A stretch of 64,000 bases of DNA from Variovorax sp. UMC13 (GCF_014170375.1 NZ_LZZW01000031.1:416996-480995), one strand, 5' to 3'; counted from the first letter of the stretch, positions 1 to 9,121 are shown. The notes: generated by a model not told the origin, from the letters alone. Numbers and translations: made by a program.

Positions 1-345
1 GTTGACCGCATACAGCAGCGGCAGCGGGGTGCTCTTGCGCGCGAGGGCCAGCACCTGGGCGTTCAGGCGCTTGTTGAGCATGGTGTCGACCAGCAGCGCA
101 CCGCGCGTGCCGACGATCAGCCCGCTGCTGGTCGCGGCCGCGCCACCCCGGGCGTTGAGGGCCCGGGCGTCGTGCGGGTAGTACGCGACGACACCCGGCG
201 CCAGCTTCTCGCTGACCATGGCGACCTTGTTGCCGTCCCACACCGGCTCGGCGGCGAAAGCGCCGGCGGTGGACAGCAGGAGGGCCGCGCAAAGGCACAG
301 GCGATGGATCTTCAGAAGGGCTCCGCGGCCATCGATGGCGGTCAT
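1..345 (-). CDS. Secreted MBL-fold hydrolase, N-terminal part (runs off window)
   Basis: Only the first 115 residues are present; the gene continues beyond the left edge. The ATG (345-343) overlaps the stop of the upstream hydrolase in an ATGA, so the two are probably translationally coupled. Residues about 12-32 form a signal peptide ending in AGAFAAE, which places the product in the periplasm. The mature part has the opening strands typical of metallo-beta-lactamase-fold enzymes (SSGLIVGTRGALLVDTML), and the fragment ends at LLYAVN, just before the place where the family carries its HxHxDH zinc motif. The metal ligands are therefore not visible. Family assignment is by pattern; the substrate is unknown. 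As the last visible gene of an operon with an oxygenase and a hydrolase, it probably acts on a catabolic intermediate. Confidence 0.65.
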   Translation of the reverse strand, partial: MTAIDGRGALLKIHRLCLCAALLLSTAGAFAAEPVWDGNKVAMVSEKLAPGVVAYYPHDARALNARGGAAATSSGLIVGTRGALLVDTMLNKRLNAQVLALARKSTPLPLLYAVN

Positions 346-1271
346 TTCGCGAGGAAGTCCTGGATGGCCTGCACGGTTGCCACGGGCTGCTCCTCCATCA
401 GCCAGTGCCCGGCATCGGGCACCACCAGTTCGGTCACGTTCTGCGCGGCGTTGCGCATGACCACGGCCTCGTTGGCACCGAAGGACTTGGCGCCGCCGAT
501 GGCGAGAACCGGCATCGTGAGCTTGGTCGCGATCGACTTCAGGTTGTCTTCCGCGTCCTGCGGGATCGCCAGGAACTGGGCGAAGGCCGCACGCATGGCG
601 CCGGGTTGCGCATACAGCTTGGCGTAGTGCCTGCGCGTGCCCTCGTCGATCTTCGACGGCGTGCCGGCGAACTCGTTCCAGAAGCGGTCCAGGTAGATGC
701 GCTCCCGGCCCTTGACCAGCCGCAGCGCATCGGGGCCGCCGAACGAGAAATGCCACAGCTGCGGTGAACGCACGATCTGCTCCCACGGCGGCACGCCCGG
801 CACCGGCGCATCCATCACCACCAGGCAGGTGGTCTGCGCCGGGTAGCGCGCGGCGTATGCGTAGGCGACCATGGTGCCGATGTCATGCCCCACGATGTCT
901 GCGCGATCGATGCCGAGCGTGTCCAGCACCGCCCGGATGTCGGCCGCCTGCGTGCGCTTGTCGTAGCCGCCCTCCGGTTTCGACGACAGCCCCATGCCGC
1001 GCAGGTCGGGCACGACCACGGTGTGCGTGGCGACCAGAGCGCGGGCCAGCGGCGACCACATGTCGCCGGTGTCGCCGAAGCCGTGGATCAGCACCACGGC
1101 CGGCCCCGCGCCGCCGACGCGCACGTGCAGCACGGCCCCTTCGCTGGCGATGCGCTGGACGCGGAACGAGGACGGGTACGGATGGACCTGTGCCTGCGCC
1201 TGGAAGGCCTGGCCTGCCGACAGGGCCGTGAAGCTGGCGATGACCAGCAGGCGGGAAAAAAATCTGTTCAC
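342..1271 (-). CDS. Secreted alpha/beta hydrolase, epoxide hydrolase/dehalogenase-like
   Basis: A 309-residue alpha/beta hydrolase with an N-terminal signal peptide (residues about 5-30, ending QAFQAQAQ). The oxyanion-hole motif HGFGDT and the nucleophile elbow GHDIGT are visible. The nucleophile is Asp rather than Ser, as in epoxide hydrolases and haloacid/haloalkane dehalogenases, and the catalytic His lies in DAGHWLMEEQP near the C-terminus. The GTG start at 1271 is preceded by a purine-rich AAAAAAAGGAA at suitable spacing; an upstream in-frame ATG lies inside the oxygenase gene's tail region and lacks such a site. It sits between a 2-oxoglutarate oxygenase and an MBL-fold hydrolase in one leftward operon. 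Export is unusual for epoxide hydrolases but known in the broader family. The substrate cannot be told. Confidence 0.8.
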   Translation of the reverse strand: MNRFFSRLLVIASFTALSAGQAFQAQAQVHPYPSSFRVQRIASEGAVLHVRVGGAGPAVVLIHGFGDTGDMWSPLARALVATHTVVVPDLRGMGLSSKPEGGYDKRTQAADIRAVLDTLGIDRADIVGHDIGTMVAYAYAARYPAQTTCLVVMDAPVPGVPPWEQIVRSPQLWHFSFGGPDALRLVKGRERIYLDRFWNEFAGTPSKIDEGTRRHYAKLYAQPGAMRAAFAQFLAIPQDAEDNLKSIATKLTMPVLAIGGAKSFGANEAVVMRNAAQNVTELVVPDAGHWLMEEQPVATVQAIQDFLAK

Positions 1272-1297
1272 TGTGCGTTCCTTTTTTTCGGGTGGAC

Positions 1298-2311
1298 TCA
1301 TCGGGCGTCGGGCATCCGGGAGGTGTTCCAGGACGTTCGATCGCGACTGAAACCGCTGGCCACGAACGTCCCGGCCTGCACCGCTTCGAATGCCAGCGGC
1401 GCCTCCGGGTCGGCGCGCGGCAGTTCGGCCGGGTCCACCACCGTGTGGAACGCCGGATGGTGGAACTGCGGGATGGCGTAGCGCGCCTGGCCGCCGGCGT
1501 TCACCACGCGGTGCATGGCGGAACGAAAGCGCCCGTTCGTCCAGCGCGTGAGCAGGTCGCCGACGTTGACGATGATGGCGTCGTCGCGCGGTGGCGCGTC
1601 GATCCACTCGCCGCCATCGAAGGCCACGTGCAGCCCGCCCCTGTCGTCGTTGAGCAGCAGGGTGATCAGGCCGCGGTCGGTGTGTGCGCTGGCGCCGATG
1701 CCTTCTTCGAGGTCGGCGGCCTGCGGCGGATAGTGGACCAGGCGCAGGTTGGTCGTCGGCTTCACGCAGCGCCCGACGAAGAAGTTCTCGTCGGCCCCGA
1801 GCGACAGGGCCATGCCCCGCAGCACCTGGTGCCCGCAGTTCAGCATGGCGAAGTACAGCGCTTCGACACGGTCGCGAAAGCCCGCGAGTTCCGGCCAGCT
1901 GTTGGGCGAATGAAAAGGCAGCTTCGCCAGCTGGTCGACGTCGTCCGCCGGCAGCGGGAAGCCCATGTCGAAGGATTCCTTCCGGTCGGGCTTGCCGCCG
2001 GGGCGCACGGTGTCGAACATCGGCTGATAGCCGCGGTTCTGCCTCGGCTCGCGCGGCCGGCAGGCCATGCGCTGCGCCAGCGGCAGCGCGAAGAATTCCC
2101 GCGCGGCGGCAAAGCCGGACGCCATCGCCTCGCGGGCGATGCCATGGTTCGACAGGTAGAAGAAGCCGTAGGTCCCGCTGGCGGCGGCGATGGCCTCGGC
2201 CACCCGCAGGCGCTGCGCGCGGTCCCCGAAGCGCAGCCCGTGCATGTCCACCAGGGGCAGGCGATGCGCGGACATCCCGCGCGCGGCGTGCCCGACACCG
2301 GGGGCGTTCAT
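1298..2311 (-). CDS. 2-oxoglutarate/Fe(II) oxygenase, isopenicillin-N-synthase type
   Basis: A 337-residue non-heme iron oxygenase of the IPNS/gibberellin-oxidase-like family. The N-terminal DIOX_N region (LPLVDMHGLRFGD...GFFYLSNHGI) is followed by the double-stranded beta-helix with the iron facial triad: His and Asp in SAHTDRGLITLL and the distal His in SAMHRVVN. The 2-oxoglutarate-binding RxS motif is changed to RYAIPQF, with Ala in place of Ser, which is uncommon and may alter co-substrate binding. The ATG (2311) overlaps the stop of the upstream binding-protein gene in an ATGA. No signal peptide, so cytoplasmic. The operon suggests oxidation of a substrate imported by the neighbouring transport protein. 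Confidence 0.88.
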   Translation of the reverse strand: MNAPGVGHAARGMSAHRLPLVDMHGLRFGDRAQRLRVAEAIAAASGTYGFFYLSNHGIAREAMASGFAAAREFFALPLAQRMACRPREPRQNRGYQPMFDTVRPGGKPDRKESFDMGFPLPADDVDQLAKLPFHSPNSWPELAGFRDRVEALYFAMLNCGHQVLRGMALSLGADENFFVGRCVKPTTNLRLVHYPPQAADLEEGIGASAHTDRGLITLLLNDDRGGLHVAFDGGEWIDAPPRDDAIIVNVGDLLTRWTNGRFRSAMHRVVNAGGQARYAIPQFHHPAFHTVVDPAELPRADPEAPLAFEAVQAGTFVASGFSRDRTSWNTSRMPDAR

Positions 2312-3348
2312 GCGAACACCATGCGCTGGGCCCGGGTCGGCAGGAAGCGGGTGTCCACCAGGCTCGCGGCCTCGGGCACACGCTTGAAGGCGAGCGCCAG
2401 CGCCAGCGCATCGATGCCGGCCTGATAGCGCGCCACGTCGATGCCACCCAGGCCGTCGCGGCGCACGGTCGGCGTGGCGATCTCGCCATCCAGGGCCACG
2501 TCGAGCCGCATCGTCTCGGTCTTCACGTCGGTCAAGGGCTCGAAGGCCTTGAGCAGGGCCACGGCGCCCGGCCGGTCGGCGGCGGCGTCCTTCACGGCTC
2601 GGGCCACCGCCCGCAGGAATGCCGCCACCGCCTGCGGCTGCTCGCGGAGGAAGGCGCTGCCGGCGAGCACGGCGTTGCCGGGCAGCGAGACGCCGTGGTC
2701 CGCATACTTCATCACGTCGATCTGGTCGGGTGCCACCCCCAGCTTCTGCAGCGACACCCACCCCGAAGCCATGTAGCCGGTGATGACCTCGACCTGGCCA
2801 CGCGCGAGCATGGTCTCGCGGATGGCCGGCTCGACCGACGTCCAGCGCACATCCGTTGCCGGATCCAGTCCATTGGCGGCGGCGAACAGCGGGAAGATCC
2901 GGCGTGCGCCGTCGTTGACGGGCGCCGCCAGCTGGCGGCCACGCAGGTCGGCCGGCGAACGGATGCCTGTCTTGCGAAGCGAGAACACCGCGGCCGGCGT
3001 GCTTTCGTACATCAGCATCACGGCCTTGGCAGGCACCTGGGCGTTGTTGGCCGCGAATTCGGCCAGCGAGCTCATGTCGCCCGTGCCCATGTCGACATTG
3101 CCGGTGGCCAGGCGCGTGACGGTGGCGGCGGCACCGACGTTGAGGACCACATCCAGTCCCTCCTGCGCGAAGTAGCCCTTCTTCAGCGCGACCACGTAGG
3201 GGATGGTGCCGGCTTCGAAGCGCCAGTCGCACTGGTAGCGCACCCTGAGGGGCACCGCCTGCGCGAACGCGGGCAGCGCCAGCACCGAGGCGAGGCCACC
3301 GACCGCAAATGCGCGACGGTGGATCCTGACGGTCGGGCAGTGGCGCAT
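2308..3348 (-). CDS. ABC transporter substrate-binding protein, NMT1/SsuA-like
   Basis: A 346-residue periplasmic binding protein of the NMT1/THI5-like family that also contains SsuA and TauA. An arginine-containing n-region (HRRAFAVGG) and hydrophobic stretch end at FAQA, giving a signal peptide. The opening motif VRYQCDWRFEAGTIPYVVALKKGYFAQEGLDV and the segment AATVTRLATGNVDMGTGDMSSL are characteristic of the fold. It heads the leftward operon with the 2-oxoglutarate oxygenase, hydrolase and MBL protein. No permease or ATPase is present in the window; they may lie further left. Members commonly bind sulfonates, pyrimidine precursors or aromatic acids. An upstream LysR gene on the same strand is the likely regulator. 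Confidence 0.85.
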   Translation of the reverse strand: MRHCPTVRIHRRAFAVGGLASVLALPAFAQAVPLRVRYQCDWRFEAGTIPYVVALKKGYFAQEGLDVVLNVGAAATVTRLATGNVDMGTGDMSSLAEFAANNAQVPAKAVMLMYESTPAAVFSLRKTGIRSPADLRGRQLAAPVNDGARRIFPLFAAANGLDPATDVRWTSVEPAIRETMLARGQVEVITGYMASGWVSLQKLGVAPDQIDVMKYADHGVSLPGNAVLAGSAFLREQPQAVAAFLRAVARAVKDAAADRPGAVALLKAFEPLTDVKTETMRLDVALDGEIATPTVRRDGLGGIDVARYQAGIDALALALAFKRVPEAASLVDTRFLPTRAQRMVFA

Positions 3349-3480
3349 GGGCGTTCCGGTGGGGTCGACGCAGGAGAGCCCTGCCAGCCGCGAATCTAAG
3401 CGCTTGCGCAGGTCTTCACAAGAACCGTGTTTCGATCCGACCGTTGCCTTGAAGTCAACGCAGCGCGGCGGCCGGCGCCA

Positions 3481-4392
3481 TCAGGTCTGGCCGGTGTAGG
3501 CATCGAAGCGCGATTCCAGCAACTGCAGGAGCAGCGCGACCGACGGCGACAGGCTGCGGTCCGCGCGCACCAGCAGTTCGAGATTCATCCGGCTCAGGCT
3601 CCGGTCGCTGAACGGGATGTGCACCAGCGTGCCCGCACCGATCTCGTCGAGCACGGTCGCACGCGTCATCACCGCGACGCCGGCACCGGATTGCACGAGC
3701 CGGATCATGGTGGCCATGGAGTTGGTCTCGACCAGCGGCTGCAGCCGCATCACGGCGCCGCGCAGCAGGCTCTCGAGCATGCGGCGCTGTTCCATTTCCG
3801 GCGTAGGCACGATCAGCGGCTGGCTCATGCACTCGGGCAACGTGATGCTGCGCCGCCTTGCCCAGTCGTGCCCCGCCGGCACGACGATGCCCAGCGTCAC
3901 GGGCACGCTGCGCACGCGCCGCACGGGGGCCGTCGCCGGTGGCGCCCAGCACATCCCGATGTCGAGTTCGCCGTTGGCGATGCTGTCCACCATGTCAGGC
4001 GAATTGGCCAGCCGCACCGTGAAGCTGAGGCCGGGGTGCTCGCGTGCGACGTCGGCGATCAGGTCGGGAACCAGCCGGTTGCTCATGTACTGCAGGATGC
4101 CCATGCGAACCTTGCCGCGCCGCATGACCTTCAACGAGTCCACCTGGGTGAGTGCACCGTCGAAGTCGCGTTGCATGCGTCGAACGTTGGCCAGCATCAC
4201 TTCGCCGGCGGCCGTCAGCCGCACGCCGCGCGGCAGCCGCTCGAACAGCGGCATGCCGAGCAGGGCCTCGAACTTGGCGATTTGCCGCGTGACGGCGCTG
4301 GGCGCGATGTGCAGCCGCTCCGCCGCCCGGCGGATCGACTTCTGGTCGGCGACTTCCTCGAAATAGCGGACAAGGGGAGAGAAGGCGCTCAT
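3481..4392 (-). CDS. LysR-family transcriptional regulator
   Basis: A 303-residue LysR regulator. Residues about 3-62 form the winged helix-turn-helix (SIRRAAERLHIAPSAVTRQIAKFEALLGMPLFER) and the rest is the LysR substrate-binding domain, with the usual EL D-G patch (ANGELDIGMCW). It lies upstream of, and on the same strand as, the binding-protein/oxygenase operon with a 132-base gap, and is divergent from the dehydrogenase gene at 4630. Either neighbour could be its target; the classical arrangement for LysR proteins favours the divergent gene, while the shared strand favours the operon. The 237-base divergent gap would hold its operator. The inducer is not evident. Confidence 0.9.
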   Translation of the reverse strand: MSAFSPLVRYFEEVADQKSIRRAAERLHIAPSAVTRQIAKFEALLGMPLFERLPRGVRLTAAGEVMLANVRRMQRDFDGALTQVDSLKVMRRGKVRMGILQYMSNRLVPDLIADVAREHPGLSFTVRLANSPDMVDSIANGELDIGMCWAPPATAPVRRVRSVPVTLGIVVPAGHDWARRRSITLPECMSQPLIVPTPEMEQRRMLESLLRGAVMRLQPLVETNSMATMIRLVQSGAGVAVMTRATVLDEIGAGTLVHIPFSDRSLSRMNLELLVRADRSLSPSVALLLQLLESRFDAYTGQT

Positions 4393-4629
4393 GCCGCGAT
4401 GGTATTCCCGTCTCCATCGACGGAAGGCGCATTGCACCGAGCGGGCGTCCGCCTCGGGTTGCCTGCCTGGCGGAAGCAGGCCCTTGGCCTCACCCCGCAA
4501 AAAACGGAAAACACTTCTCCATTTTTGATGCCCTGGCCATGAGCGCCTGACACCCCTTGCTGCGTACCATTTGCCCGTCGTCCCGTGCGCGGACGCACGC
4601 CAGATCCACGCAGAACAAAAGGAGTCAAG

Positions 4630-5502
4630 ATGAACATCGCCCTGATCGGCGCCGGCAAGATGGGCCTGCCCATGGCCCGCCACCTCGCGGCCGCGGGCCA
4701 TGCCGTGGCGGTCTACGACCGCAGCGATGCGGCCCAGGCCGGCGCACGAGCCGCGGGCCTGACGCTCGCGGATTCGCTGCCGGCCGCGGTGGCCGGCGCG
4801 GAGGTCGTGATCTCCTCGCTGCCGCACGACGCCGCCCTGCTCGCGGTCGCGGCCGAGGTCGCGCAGCATGCGGCGCCGGGCACGGTCTACGTCGACACCA
4901 GCACCGTCTCGCTGCAGGCCAGCGCCACCGCCGCCGCGGCCTGCGCCGCCCGGGGCATCGCGCATGTGCGGGCCACGGTCTCGGGCAACAACAAGATGGC
5001 CGAGCTGGCGCAGCTCACGGTGATGGCTTCGGGGCCGGCCGAGGCCTATGCGCGCGTCCAGCCGCTGCTGCAGGCCTTCGGCCCCACGCAGTTCTATGTC
5101 GGCGGCGAGGACCAGGCGCGGCTCATGAAGCTGATCGTCAACCTGATGATCGCGGCCACCAGCGGCATGCTGGCCGAGGCCCTGGCCCTGGGCCAGAAAG
5201 GCGGGCTCGACTGGCGCCAGATGTGGGACGTGATCGGTGCCAGCGCGGTGGGCTCGCCCATCGTCAAGGCCAAGGCGGTGCAGCTGCGCGAGCGCGACTA
5301 CACGCCCACCTTCACCGTCGACCAGATGCAGAAGGACGTGGGCCTGATCCTCGAGGCCGGCGCCCAGTTCCATGTGCCGCTGGCGCTCACCGCCGGCGTG
5401 GGCCAGATGCTGCACGCGGCGGCCGCGCAGGGCGATGCCGAACTCGACTACGCGGCCGTGATCCGCGCCGCGGCGCGCGGCGCGGGCGTGCCTACCGTCT
5501 AG
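4630..5502 (+). CDS. NAD(P)-dependent 3-hydroxyisobutyrate dehydrogenase-like oxidoreductase
   Basis: A 290-residue beta-hydroxyacid dehydrogenase. The Rossmann motif GAGKMGLPMA opens the protein, YDRS follows at the end of beta-2, and the conserved Lys lies in ARLMKLIVNLM. The usual substrate-binding signature DAPVSGG is replaced by RATVSGNN, so the substrate is probably not a standard 3-hydroxyisobutyrate, tartronate semialdehyde or glyoxylate-type acid. The ATG is preceded by AAAAGGAGTCAAG, a strong ribosome-binding site. It is divergent from the LysR gene at 3481-4392 and its last 11 bases overlap the end of the convergent LysR gene. Soluble cytoplasmic enzyme; substrate unknown. Confidence 0.88.
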   Translation: MNIALIGAGKMGLPMARHLAAAGHAVAVYDRSDAAQAGARAAGLTLADSLPAAVAGAEVVISSLPHDAALLAVAAEVAQHAAPGTVYVDTSTVSLQASATAAAACAARGIAHVRATVSGNNKMAELAQLTVMASGPAEAYARVQPLLQAFGPTQFYVGGEDQARLMKLIVNLMIAATSGMLAEALALGQKGGLDWRQMWDVIGASAVGSPIVKAKAVQLRERDYTPTFTVDQMQKDVGLILEAGAQFHVPLALTAGVGQMLHAAAAQGDAELDYAAVIRAAARGAGVPTV

Positions 5503-6448
5503 CCTCCGGCAAGCGCACTTCCATCGGCTGGTCGAAGCTGGTCCACTTGCGGTCGTAGTCCATGCGCTCGAAGTGCTCGACCAGGAAGTCGATGAAGGTG
5601 CGCACCTTGGCCGACATGTGGCGCCGGCTCTGGAAGGCGAAGTTGATGCTCAGCTGCGGCAGGTCCCAGTCGTCGAGCACCGACACCAGCCGGCCCGCCA
5701 CCAGGTCGTCGTAGAGGATGTACTTGGGCTGCACCACGATCCCCATGCCGTCGAGCGCGGCGGTGCGCAGCACCTGGCCGTCGTTCGACTCCAGCAGGCC
5801 CTTGATCTTCACGCTGCGCGTCTCCTCGCCGCGGCGGAAGGTGAAGTCGTTGGGGTTGTTGCTGTAGGTGTAGAGCAGCACCGGCCGCTGTGCGAGTTCC
5901 TCCACGCTCTGCGGCATGCCGTGGGCGTTGAGGTAGCCCGGCGACGCGGCCAGGATGCGGCGCGTGGCCGCCAGCCGGCGGATGGTGATGTTCGAGTCGT
6001 TCTCGTACTCGCGGGTGCGGATCGCCACGTCGATGTTGTTGTCGATCAGGTCGTAGTAGCGGTTGGCCGCCTCCACGTGCACCGTGACGTTGGGGTAGCG
6101 GTGGGTGTACTCGCGCAGCAGCGGCGAGATGTGGTGCACCGAGAAGGACAGCGAGGCCGTGATGCGCAGGGTGCCGGTGGGGTTCAGCGTGGTGGCGCTG
6201 GCGGCCGACTCCGCGTCGTTCAGGTCGGCCAGCACGCTCTTGCAACTGCGGTAGAAGTTCTCCCCTACCTCGGTCAGCGTGAGCCGCCGCGTGCTGCGCT
6301 GGATCAGCCGCGCGCCCAGGCGCTCCTCCAGCGCCGCCAGGTGCCGGCTCGCCGCCGCATTCGACAGGCCCAGCGCCTCGGCGGCACGCGACATGCTGCC
6401 CAGTTCGGCGGTCTGCACCAGTAGTTCCATCGCCGTCCAACGGTCCAC
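5492..6448 (-). CDS. LysR-family regulator of the divergent ring-cleavage cluster
   Basis: A 318-residue LysR regulator. The N-terminal helix-turn-helix is clear (MSRAAEALGLSNAAASRHLAALEERLGARLIQRSTRRLTLTEVG), followed by an effector domain of the subgroup typified by SVHHISPLLREYTHRYPNVTVHVE. The start at 6448 is used; an internal ATG six codons later is possible. It is transcribed divergently from the ten-gene cluster that begins with the intradiol dioxygenase at 6763, with a 314-base gap between, which is the standard layout for a LysR activator of an aromatic catabolic operon. An imperfect dyad at 6653-6692 is a candidate binding site. The effector is probably a pathway intermediate such as a hydroxylated aromatic or maleylacetate, by analogy only. 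Confidence 0.9.
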   Translation of the reverse strand: MDRWTAMELLVQTAELGSMSRAAEALGLSNAAASRHLAALEERLGARLIQRSTRRLTLTEVGENFYRSCKSVLADLNDAESAASATTLNPTGTLRITASLSFSVHHISPLLREYTHRYPNVTVHVEAANRYYDLIDNNIDVAIRTREYENDSNITIRRLAATRRILAASPGYLNAHGMPQSVEELAQRPVLLYTYSNNPNDFTFRRGEETRSVKIKGLLESNDGQVLRTAALDGMGIVVQPKYILYDDLVAGRLVSVLDDWDLPQLSINFAFQSRRHMSAKVRTFIDFLVEHFERMDYDRKWTSFDQPMEVRLPEARR

Positions 6449-6652
6449 TTCGTCTCCAGATTTTTGGGCAGCTCGGCGGCTTCGCTTCCGCTGGCTGCAA
6501 CAGTCATTTCATCGCGTGGCGGTCGCGTTCTCGCGGCCACGCCTCTCGAAGAGGCCGCATGTTAGCGCCGCCATCGCGATCGTGCGAGGACGCCATTGCC
6601 CATGGCGGCAAAGGGCTGTGCGCCCCGCGCGACGCGCCGCCTGCGAGCCAGG

Positions 6653-6692
6653 GAAAACCCTTCCTTTTCCAGCCAATGGAAATGAGGTTTTC
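6653..6692. promoter_or_regulatory. Candidate LysR operator in the 6449-6762 divergent gap
   Basis: An AT-richer patch within a very G+C-rich 314-base gap carries an interrupted dyad: GAAAACC at 6653-6659 and GGTTTTC at 6686-6692, with inner half-sites TTTTCC (6665-6670) and GGAAA. It lies about 70-110 bases upstream of the GTG of the dioxygenase gene, where a LysR-type activator site is expected. No clear -10/-35 pair was assigned and no other gene-like sequence is present in the gap. Assignment is by symmetry and position only. Confidence 0.4.
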
Positions 6693-6762
6693 GCCAAAGC
6701 CCCTTGGTCCGCCCCTCTTCGATTTCTATAGTTCCCGCAGCCCCAGACCCAGGAGACCCCCG

Positions 6763-7683
6763 GTGCGAAATCTCAACGAAGACAACATCACGCGTGCCGT
6801 GATCGCGATGCACGCGCAGGCCAAGGACGCCCGCGTCCAGGCCCTCATGACCAGCCTGGTGCAGCACCTGCACGCCTTCGCCCGCGAGGTCGAGCTGACC
6901 GAGGAGGAGTGGTTCAAGGGCATCCAGTTCCTCACCGACGTGGGCCACATCACGACCGAGGTGCGGCAGGAATTCATCCTGCTGTCGGACACGCTGGGCC
7001 TGTCGATGCTGGTGACCGCGCTCAACAACAAGAAGCCGCAGGGCTGCACCGAGGCGACCGTGTTCGGCCCCTTCCACGTCGAAGGCTCGCCGCAGGTGCC
7101 GCTGGGCGGCGACGTCGCCAACGGCGCCGAGGGCGAGCCCTGTTACGTGCGCGGCAGCATCGTCGGCACCGACGGCCAGCCCGTGCCCCATGCCGAACTG
7201 CAGGTGTGGCAGGCCGACGCGGCCGGCAACTACGACGTGCAGTACGCGCGCGAGAACGGCGAGCACGAGCACCGCGCGCGCGCCACGCTCAACGCCGACG
7301 CGCACGGCGACTTCCACTTCAAGACCATCCGCGCCGAGGCCTACCCGATCCCGCACGACGGCCCGGTCGGCAAGATGCTGGAGGCGCTGGGCCGCCACCC
7401 GTGGCGGCCCGCGCACCTGCACTTCATGATCAGCGCGCCGGGCTTCGAGCGGCTCATCACGCACGTGTTTCGCAACGGCGACCGCTACCTCGACTCCGAC
7501 GCGGTGTTCGGCGTGCGCTCGTCGCTGATCGCCGACTGGATCGAGCACCCGCCCGGCGCCACGCCCGACGGCGGCACGAGCGCCGTGCCCTTCTACACGC
7601 TGGACTTCCGCTTCGTGCTGAACCCGGTGGCGGCGCCCACGGCCGCGCGCGCCACGGCCACCCCCCGCAAGGTGTCGGCCTGA
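6763..7683 (+). CDS. Intradiol ring-cleavage dioxygenase, hydroxyquinol 1,2-dioxygenase type
   Basis: A 306-residue non-heme Fe(III) dioxygenase that splits 1,2-diols of aromatic rings between the hydroxyls; the hydroxyquinol type gives maleylacetate. The N-terminal catechol-dioxygenase domain (ITTEVRQEFILLSDTLGLSMLVTALNNKKPQGCTEATVFGPFHVEG) matches hydroxyquinol enzymes closely. Iron ligands predicted from the family are Tyr157 (AGNYDVQY), Tyr194 (AEAYPIP), His218 and His220 (RPAHLHF); spacing agrees with known members. The GTG at 6763 is chosen because AGGAG lies eight bases upstream at 6751-6755; longer in-frame readings start inside the control region. The stop overlaps the amidohydrolase start in TGATG. 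The maleylacetate reductase downstream supports hydroxyquinol rather than catechol as the substrate. Confidence 0.9.
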   Translation: MRNLNEDNITRAVIAMHAQAKDARVQALMTSLVQHLHAFAREVELTEEEWFKGIQFLTDVGHITTEVRQEFILLSDTLGLSMLVTALNNKKPQGCTEATVFGPFHVEGSPQVPLGGDVANGAEGEPCYVRGSIVGTDGQPVPHAELQVWQADAAGNYDVQYARENGEHEHRARATLNADAHGDFHFKTIRAEAYPIPHDGPVGKMLEALGRHPWRPAHLHFMISAPGFERLITHVFRNGDRYLDSDAVFGVRSSLIADWIEHPPGATPDGGTSAVPFYTLDFRFVLNPVAAPTAARATATPRKVSA

Positions 7684-9121
7684 TGTCCACGCCGACGCCA
7701 GCGCGCACGCGCATCGAAGGCGCCACGCTCGTGTCGATGGACGACACGCTGGGCGTGATCGACGACGCCTGCATCGAGATCGCCGACGGCCGCATCGCCT
7801 CGGTCACGGCGCTGCACAACGCAGCGCCGGCCGCGCCGGCCGACACCGTGATCGACGCCCGCGGCTTCATCGTCTTTCCCGGCCTGGTCAATGCCCACAT
7901 GCACACCTGGCAGACCGCGCTGCGCGGCATGGCCAGCAACTGGACGCTGATGGAGTATTTCCGCTGGATGCACGCGGGCCTGGGCACGCTGTTCACGCCC
8001 GAGGACATCCGCATCGGCACCTATGCCGGCGCGCTCAACCAGCTGAATGCCGGCACCACCACGCTGGTCGACTGGTGCCACAACAACCCGACGCCCGCCC
8101 ACACCGATGCGGCCGTCGATGCGCTGGCGCAGAGCGGCATCCGCGCCGCCTTCTTCCACGGCAGCCCCAAGCCCGACCCGCGCCCCGGCGAGCCGCCCTT
8201 CTGGGAGGTCGCGCATCCGCGCGCCGAGATCACGCGGCTGCAGGCCGATGCGCGCTTCGCGCCCGGCGGCCTGCTGAGCCTGGGCATGGCGGTGCTGGGC
8301 CCGCACTATTCGACGCTCGAGGTCGCGCGGGCCGACTTCGCGCTGGCCCGCGAACTGGGCCTGACGGCCTCCATGCACCAGGGCGGCGGCGCGGCGCGCG
8401 CACCCGAGGGCTGGAGCGTGCTCGAGCGCGCAGGCCTGCTGGGCCCGCACATCAACATCGTGCACGGCAACGGCCTGAGCGACGCGCAGCTCGACCGCTT
8501 CGTCGCGCTGGGCATGAGCTTCTCGCTCACGCCCGAGAACGAGATGACGCAGGGCCACGGCCACCCGATCGTCGGCCGGCTGCGCGCACGCGGCGTGTCA
8601 CCCTCGATCGGCGTCGACCTCGAATCGGGCCTGTCGGGCGAGATGTTCACGGCCGCGCGCATCGCGCTGGTGCACCAGCGCGCGCTCGACAACGCGGCCT
8701 TCCGCGCCGCTGCGGTCGGCGACGGCCCGGTGATCCCGCCCACCACCACGCTGCAGACCCACGAGGCCCTGCGCTGGATCACGGTCGAAGGCGCGCGCAT
8801 GCTGGGCCAGCAGGACCGCATCGGTTCGCTCGCGCCCGGCAAGCAGGCCGACCTGCTCCTCATCGATGCGCGGCTGCCCAACATGCAGCCGGTGCACGAC
8901 CCGGTCAGCACCGTGCTGATGCAGACCAGCCTCGCGAACATCGACTCGGTGATGGTCGCGGGCCGCTGGCGCAAGCGGCACGGCGTGCTGGTCGACGACG
9001 CGGGCCGGCCGCTGGACCCCGACAGCTGGCTGCCCGCGCTGCGCGCCTCGGGACAGCGCCTGGCAGCCGGCGTGGGCTGGCAGCCGGCGCACGCCACACC
9101 TCACACAAGAACGGAGACTGC

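Noticed and set aside
1684..3399. A long open frame on the plus strand across the binding-protein and oxygenase genes
   Set aside because: Its translation is Arg/Ala/Gly-rich and has no family pattern, while the opposite strand encodes recognisable proteins. Long antisense frames are expected at this G+C content.
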